Positions 22,609 through 26,880 of a DNA stretch of 26,880 nucleotides are shown in pieces. Location: contig CABUJL010000013.1 in the NCBI GenBank assembly GCA_902491915.1, positions 1-26,880 of the forward strand. Direction: 5' to 3'. The position numbers and the translations under genes are program-made. Each line of letters begins with the position of its first letter. Position 1 is the first letter of the stretch. The notes beneath the pieces were generated by a model. The model searched no databases and was not told the origin of the DNA. It saw only the letters and a program-made list of their open reading frames with translations. Origin of the DNA: an uncultured Collinsella sp. (GTDB lineage Bacteria; Actinomycetota; Coriobacteriia; Coriobacteriales; Coriobacteriaceae).

Positions 22609-22950
22609 ATGGATTACATCCGCGCAATCGAGCGCCAGCAGATCCGCGAGGACATCCCGCAGGTTCGCGTTGGCGACAACGTCAAGGTCCACTACCGCAT
22701 TAAGGAAGGCGACCGCGAGCGCATCCAGGTCTTCCAGGGCGACGTCATCCGCATGGCTGGTGCCGGTTCCCGCGAGACCTTCACCGTCCGCAAGATTTCC
22801 TTCGGTGTCGGTGTCGAGCGTACCTTCCCGCTTCACAGCCCCAAGATCGGCAAGCTCGAGGTTGTCCGTCATGGTCGCGTCCGTCGCGCCAAGCTGTACT
22901 ACCTCCGCGACAAGGTGGGCAAGGCTGCTCGTATTCCCGAGAAGCGCTAA
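22609..22950 (+). CDS. rplS: 50S ribosomal protein L19
   Basis: Large-subunit protein bL19 at the subunit interface. 113 residues, normal. Conserved VRVGDNVKVHYRIKEGDRER, FQGDVI, RETFTVRKISFGVGVERTFP and RRAKLYYLRDKVGKAARI are seen. ATG 22609 is preferred to TTG 22603 because AGTAAGG is eight bases upstream and the family starts near this Met. It normally follows trmD; here it is about 7.9 kb downstream with its own promoter and terminator. Confidence 0.97.
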   Translation: MDYIRAIERQQIREDIPQVRVGDNVKVHYRIKEGDRERIQVFQGDVIRMAGAGSRETFTVRKISFGVGVERTFPLHSPKIGKLEVVRHGRVRRAKLYYLRDKVGKAARIPEKR

Positions 22951-22984
22951 GACGATCGCAGCGTCTGTCCGCTCATTTGGACAA

Positions 22985-23014
22985 AAGGGTCACCTTCGGG
23001 TGGCCCTTCTTTTT
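22985..23014 (+). terminator. Intrinsic terminator after rplS
   Basis: AAGGGTCACC (22985-22994) pairs with GGTGGCCCTT (22999-23008), one T-G wobble, TTCG loop, then C-TTTTT. It ends 16 bases before the GGAGG of rnhB, so rnhB is expressed by read-through or from a weak overlapping start. Confidence 0.85.
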
Positions 23015-23042
23015 ACTGATTTGCATGCAAGGAGGCCCCGGT

Positions 23043-23831
23043 ATGGCCAACATGACAAGCTCGGTTTCGGCGTCCCAGGTGGCCGGCGAGCTGGCGAGTG
23101 CCACGTTTGAGGAGATTCCCGCCCTGGTCGAGCATTATCGCGAGGACCCGCGCCAGCAGGTCATCAAAGCCTGCGAACGCGCCATGAAGCGTCATGCCAA
23201 GGAGCTCACCGAGCGCGAGCGCGTCAATGGCATGTATGAGCTGATGCACGAGCTGGGTGGCGACGGCGTTGTCGTGGGCGTGGATGAGGTCGGGCGCGGT
23301 TCGGTTGCCGGTCCTCTGACAGTGTGTGCCGTGTGCCTGCCTATGGAGCCGCGCGTCTGGGGCATCAACGATTCCAAAAAGCTGACGCCTGCCCGTCGCG
23401 AGTTACTGGCCGTAAAAATCGCCGAGGTGGCGACGGCCATCGGTTTTTGCCATATCGCGCCGGAGGCTATCGATGATATGGGCATGGCGCGTGCCATTCG
23501 TGCCGCTGTCGCGGGTGCCGTGGCCGATACGGGCCTTGAGCCGGATTGCGTGCTTATGGATGGCAACCCGTTGGGCGCCGTTCCTAACGAGCGCGACGTG
23601 GTCAAGGGCGACGCCAAGATCGCCTGTATCGCCGCGGCGTCCATCATGGCCAAGGTCACGCGTGACGAGATGATGGTCGAGTACGATGCCGAGTATCCCG
23701 AGTACCATCTGGCGGAGTCGAAGGGCTATGCGAGTCCCGAGCACATCGAGGCCATTCGCAAACACGGACTTTGTCCGCTGCACCGCGTGAGCTTTTGCGG
23801 AAACTTTTTGCAGACCGAGCGGCTTTTCTAG
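23043..23831 (+). CDS. rnhB: Ribonuclease HII
   Basis: Cuts the RNA strand of RNA-DNA hybrids and removes misincorporated ribonucleotides. 262 residues. An N-terminal helical domain of about 75 residues, as in the Bacillus enzyme, precedes the catalytic domain; Asp81-Glu82 are in GVDEVGRGSVAGPL, DSKKLTPARR follows, Asp173 is in LMDGNPLG and Asp190 in KGDAKIACIAAASIMAK. ATG 23043 has GGAGG seven bases upstream; an in-frame TTG at 22977 is inside the preceding terminator region and is rejected. Confidence 0.96.
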   Translation: MANMTSSVSASQVAGELASATFEEIPALVEHYREDPRQQVIKACERAMKRHAKELTERERVNGMYELMHELGGDGVVVGVDEVGRGSVAGPLTVCAVCLPMEPRVWGINDSKKLTPARRELLAVKIAEVATAIGFCHIAPEAIDDMGMARAIRAAVAGAVADTGLEPDCVLMDGNPLGAVPNERDVVKGDAKIACIAAASIMAKVTRDEMMVEYDAEYPEYHLAESKGYASPEHIEAIRKHGLCPLHRVSFCGNFLQTERLF

Positions 23832-23880
23832 GTCAATTGTGAAGACAGGGACTTCTGGAGTTTTATAAACCAGCTGGTAG

Positions 23881-23922
23881 CGGGCCGAGTGCGACGCGAT
23901 TGTTGCGCACGGCCCGTTTTTT
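23881..23922 (+). terminator. Intrinsic terminator after rnhB
   Basis: CGGGCC and GTGCG (23881-23893, two bulged bases between) pair with CGCAC-GGCCCG (23906-23916), followed by six Ts. It separates rnhB from yraN-comM-dprA. Two TTTGGTC repeats at 23930-23947 follow; no clear promoter for yraN was found. Confidence 0.88.
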
Positions 23923-24020
23923 GTCGGCATTTGGTCAGCTTTTGGTCTGCTTCCGGTACTTACCCGCATGAAAGGTGCCCTCATCATCGGGGCAATGCAG
24001 TGTGCGGGAAAGGAGACCCC

Positions 24021-24506
24021 ATGTGTGCCGCAAGCAAAAAGAGCAAGACGCAGCAGCTCAAGGAACGTTGGGAAGACGGCGAGCTCGACTGCGGGGCGAT
24101 CACGCCCGAGTTTATCAAGGCACTCAGTCCCCGCGAGCTCGGTATGCTGGGTGAGCTGATTACCATCGATTACTTTAGCGAACGCGGCTACACCTTGCTC
24201 GAGCAGGGCTATCGTTGTGCCGAGGGCGAGGCCGACCTGGTGCTGCTCGATGAACTCGACGACGTCGTGGTGATGGCTGAGGTCAAGACGAGACGTGTCG
24301 CCGTGGGCTGCAACACACGGGTCTTTCCGGAGGAAGCCGTAGATGCCCAAAAACAGCGTCGGTATCGTCGCATCGCAAGCTGCTACCTTATGGAGCACTA
24401 TCCGCTCAAGGCGATTCGTTTCGATGCCGTTGGCGTCACCATTCGCGGCGGGCATATTGCCGAGATCGAGCACCAGTACAACGCGTTCGATTGGCAGGTG
24501 TCGTGA
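24021..24506 (+). CDS. yraN: YraN/UPF0102 family endonuclease-like protein
   Basis: Member of the UPF0102 (YraN) family, a restriction-endonuclease-like fold often next to rnhB and comM; activity largely uncharacterised. 161 residues. The core motif reads LGMLGELITIDYFSERGY, then YRCAEGEADLVLLDE and VVMAEVKTRR, with the Glu, Glu-x-Asp and Glu-x-Lys residues of a PD-(D/E)xK-like site. About 40 N-terminal residues (Lys-rich, then acidic) precede the core, more than usual. ATG 24021 with AAGGAGA; an upstream in-frame ATG at 23889 lies in the terminator. comM overlaps the stop by one base. Confidence 0.9.
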   Translation: MCAASKKSKTQQLKERWEDGELDCGAITPEFIKALSPRELGMLGELITIDYFSERGYTLLEQGYRCAEGEADLVLLDELDDVVVMAEVKTRRVAVGCNTRVFPEEAVDAQKQRRYRRIASCYLMEHYPLKAIRFDAVGVTIRGGHIAEIEHQYNAFDWQVS

Positions 24507-25999
24507 TGGCGTACGAGACATTTGCCGTTCACGCGGCCTGTATCCGCGGCGTTGAGGCGATTCCCGTCACCGTTGAGGTCTCGCTTGCCGGTGGCGTTCC
24601 GGGTATCCAGATGCTCGGCATCCCCAGCATGGAGGTGATGGAGTCGCGCGGGCGTATTCGGTGCGCCATGCGCTCGGCGGGCTTTGAGATTCCGCGCTCG
24701 GGCATTACCGTCAACCTGGCGCCCGGTGATATCCGCCTGCCGATAGCCATCGCCGTGCTGGCTGCCGATGGGCAGATTCCCCGCGATAACCTCGATCGCT
24801 GCCTTATCGCCGGCGAGCTTGGCCTGGACGGTACGGTGCTGCCAGTCAAGGGCGAGGTAGCGTTTCAGCTGCTGGCACGCGACATGGGGCTCTCCTTTAT
24901 CGCCGGCAGGTCCGACCAGCATGTGCCGCTCGCGGGTGTGGACTGCGGATTTATCGATCACCTGTCTCAGCTTGCCCAGGGTATGGGCGATGCCGCGCGG
25001 CATTATCTGGATTCTGAAGTGCTAGAGGCCACTTTTGAACCTGAGCTCGACTATGCCGACGTGCTGGGGCAGGAGGTTGCCAAGCGCGGCATGGCGCTTG
25101 CGGCGCTCGGTTTACTCATGATCGGCTCTCCGGGATCGGGCAAGACCATGCTTGCGCGCCGCATGACGGGGATCTTGCCTGAGCTTTCCGTCGAGGATCA
25201 GCAGGAGGCGTTGTGCATCCATTCGGTCTTGGGTGAGAACATCGATGGCCTGCTTGCAGGTCATCGGCCGTTTCGAAGCCCGCACCACAGCATCTCGACT
25301 GCGGGCCTTATCGGCGGCGGTCGTCCGGTGCACCCGGGCGAGATCAGCTTGGCGCATGGCGGCGTGCTCTTTTTGGACGAGCTCGCCGAGTTTCCCACCG
25401 GCGTTTTGCAGACGCTTCGCCAGCCCATCGAGCGCGGCTACGTCAAGATTGTGCGCGTCGACGGCGCTTTTACCTTCCCGTCGCGCTTTCAGCTGCTTGC
25501 CGCGAGCAATCCCTGCCCCTGCGGTTTTTTGGGTGATCGTGAGGTGCCCTGCCGCTGCTCGGCTTCGATGGTCGAGCGCTACCGGTCCAAGTTGCGCGGT
25601 CCTTTAGCCGACCGTATCGACATGATGATTGATGTGACCCGGCCCGATCCTCAGGTGATTATCGAGGGCGCGGAGGGCATGTCTTCGGCCGAGCTGCGCG
25701 ACTACGTGGTGCGTGGACGCGCCTTTCGCGCCTGGCGCGAGTCCCGTATGGACGATGCGGATGCCGAGGCCGAGGATGATGAGTCACGGTCCATTGACGG
25801 CGTCGTGTCGACCTTTGCGCTCGACGAGGGCGCCGAGAAATGCGTGCTTGGCCTGTCGAAGCGCACACATCTCACGGGGCGCGGCATCGTGCGCCTGGTG
25901 CGTATCGCGCGCACCATCGCCGATGTCGCCGAAAGTGAGCGGGTAACTCAAGACCACGTGCTCGAGGCGGCGATGTACCAGGGGAGAAGGGACCAGTAA
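24506..25999 (+). CDS. comM: YifB/ComM-family Mg-chelatase-like AAA+ ATPase
   Basis: ComM-type hexameric AAA+ helicase that promotes branch migration when transformed DNA is integrated. 497 residues. N-terminal ChlI-like domain (VTVEVSLAGGVPGIQMLG, GITVNLAPGDIRLP), Walker A GSPGSGKT at 207-214, HRPFRSPHHSIS, Walker B VLFLDELAEF with Asp291, NPCPCGFLGD with clustered Cys, and a C-terminal helical domain containing a Glu/Asp-rich insertion. ATG 24506 shares its A with the yraN TGA; the stop overlaps the dprA start in TAATG, so the three are translationally coupled. Confidence 0.95.
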   Translation: MAYETFAVHAACIRGVEAIPVTVEVSLAGGVPGIQMLGIPSMEVMESRGRIRCAMRSAGFEIPRSGITVNLAPGDIRLPIAIAVLAADGQIPRDNLDRCLIAGELGLDGTVLPVKGEVAFQLLARDMGLSFIAGRSDQHVPLAGVDCGFIDHLSQLAQGMGDAARHYLDSEVLEATFEPELDYADVLGQEVAKRGMALAALGLLMIGSPGSGKTMLARRMTGILPELSVEDQQEALCIHSVLGENIDGLLAGHRPFRSPHHSISTAGLIGGGRPVHPGEISLAHGGVLFLDELAEFPTGVLQTLRQPIERGYVKIVRVDGAFTFPSRFQLLAASNPCPCGFLGDREVPCRCSASMVERYRSKLRGPLADRIDMMIDVTRPDPQVIIEGAEGMSSAELRDYVVRGRAFRAWRESRMDDADAEAEDDESRSIDGVVSTFALDEGAEKCVLGLSKRTHLTGRGIVRLVRIARTIADVAESERVTQDHVLEAAMYQGRRDQ

Positions 26000-26880
26000 T
26001 GCCCGAGGAGACTTTTGAGCTGCATCCCGGTGATGCGTTGTATCCAGATACCGTTTTGGAGCTCTCTGATGTACCCCAAACGCTCTATGTGCGTGGCGAT
26101 CCCGCCGCACTTTCGACGCCCGCGCTCTCCATCATCGGCGCTCGCAAGGCCTCGCCGTACGGCCTTGCCGTGGCGGAGCTGGCCGCGAAAGTCGCGGTCG
26201 AGGCGGGGGGGACGGTGGTCTCGGGCGGTGCGGTCGGCTGCGACCAGGCCTCGGGTTGGGCCGCGGTCAACGCCGGCGGCAAGCACGTCGTGGTGCTGGG
26301 TACGGGCGCCGACGTGGTCTACCCGCGTTCGAGTGCGGGGCTCATCGCGCGCACGCTCGATACGGGCGGCGCGGTCGTGTCCATCTCGCCTTGGGGTATG
26401 GGGCCGCGTAAGTTTGCCTTTCCGCGGCGTAACCGGGTGATTGCCGCGCTTTCGCAGGCGCTCTTCGTGTCGGAGGCCGGCATGCCCTCGGGCACGTTCT
26501 CGACGGCGGAGGCCGCCATGGACCTGGGGCGCGAACTGCTTGCGGTACCGGGTTCCATTTTGTCACCCGAGTCGCGCGGGACCAACTACCTCATCGCCAA
26601 CGGGGCCTGCTGCATCATTGACGAGGAGTCTATCGAGATGGCCATCTCGCGAATCTACGGCACCTTGCGCTATTCGCGTCCCGATGCACCCGGTATCGCC
26701 GATCTGGACCCCACGCAGCAGGCTGTGATGCATGCGCTCATCGCCTCGCCGCTCAAGGTCGACGACATCGCGGCACTCGTCTCGCTCGATGCCGTCGGCG
26801 TGCTCAAGCTCCTAGGGTCGCTCGAACTCGAGGGTCTCATCGAGCGCATGATGGATGGAAGGTATGCGCCCTCCAAGTTT
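25999..26880 (+). CDS. dprA: DNA-processing protein DprA, 3' end cut by the window
   Basis: DprA/Smf binds incoming single-stranded DNA and loads RecA during natural transformation. The frame is open to the last base: 294 codons. The Rossmann-like domain shows LYVRGD, SIIGARKASPYG, VVSGGAVGCDQASGWAAVNAG, VVLGTGADVVYPRS, FAFPRRNRVIAALS and LLAVPGSILSPESRGTNYLI. A winged-helix domain follows (TQQAVMHALIASP, LLGSLELEGLIERMMDGRY). The protein starts directly at the Rossmann domain: the N-terminal SAM/HhH-like domain found in many DprA proteins is absent. The residual missing part is probably small. Overlaps the comM stop by one base. Confidence 0.93.
   Translation, partial: MPEETFELHPGDALYPDTVLELSDVPQTLYVRGDPAALSTPALSIIGARKASPYGLAVAELAAKVAVEAGGTVVSGGAVGCDQASGWAAVNAGGKHVVVLGTGADVVYPRSSAGLIARTLDTGGAVVSISPWGMGPRKFAFPRRNRVIAALSQALFVSEAGMPSGTFSTAEAAMDLGRELLAVPGSILSPESRGTNYLIANGACCIIDEESIEMAISRIYGTLRYSRPDAPGIADLDPTQQAVMHALIASPLKVDDIAALVSLDAVGVLKLLGSLELEGLIERMMDGRYAPSKF

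Noticed and set aside
22977..23042. Extended rnhB from TTG 22977
   Set aside because: The extension would translate the rplS terminator hairpin; ATG 23043 has a well-placed GGAGG.
23889..24020. Extended yraN from 23889
   Set aside because: The extension runs through the rnhB terminator and is Cys/His-rich without family similarity; ATG 24021 has a ribosome site.

Overview
The window is a contiguous piece of a GC-rich bacterial chromosome dominated by housekeeping genes. The gene set (two-subunit glycyl-tRNA synthetase glyQ-glyS, pyruvate phosphate dikinase with its regulator, mrdA-rodA, the TIGR03960/TIGR03936 radical-SAM pair beside rplU-rpmA-obg), the strong G/C third-position bias and frequent TTG/GTG starts suggest a gut Coriobacteriia actinobacterium, most likely Collinsella or a close relative. 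That assignment is inference; no rRNA gene is present.

Layout. Bases 1-6107: cell elongation genes (mrdA, cut at its 5' end, and rodA), a DUF697-like membrane protein and the radical-SAM pair, all on the + strand and nearly gapless. Bases 6104-10168: ribosome biogenesis and NAD genes, rplU-rpmA-(terminator)-obg-nadD-yqeK-rsfS. Bases 10165-11375: an accessory island with a REP-associated tyrosine transposase (RAYT, IS200-like HUH/Y1 family) surrounded by short palindromic repeats, followed by dinB on the - strand. Bases 12749-15324: rpsP-khpA-rimM-trmD-lepB. Bases 15384-22399: glyQ-glyS, ppsR, another repeat pair, then ppdK. Bases 22512-26880: rplS, rnhB, yraN, comM and dprA (cut at the 3' end). 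In many bacteria trmD-rplS-lepB-rnhB are continuous; here glyQS-ppsR-ppdK sit between lepB and rplS.

The most notable system is the RAYT with its repeats. Six well-preserved copies and two decayed ones share 8-base arms (GTAGCTAA / TTAGCTAC) around a 17-base core (TTTGGGACGGGGCTTTT). They occur as four pairs, one after each of four genes: rsfS, the RAYT, dinB and ppsR. In each case the nearest repeat lies in the sense orientation and starts at, or within about 4 bases of, the stop codon. In ppsR, and apparently rsfS, the TAG stop is itself part of the repeat foot. One copy keeps its stem through paired changes in both arms. This looks like a Coriobacterial REP/RAYT system with a strong 3'-end placement preference.

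Regulatory features seen: good sigma-70-type promoters before rplU, rpsP and rplS; intrinsic terminators after rpmA, rsfS, ppdK, rplS and rnhB, two of which directly precede the ribosome-binding site of the next gene (obg, rnhB); a leader hairpin before rplS; a probably leaderless dinB start; and a complex leader before ppdK. I saw no rRNA or tRNA genes, CRISPR array, prophage genes or replication origin.
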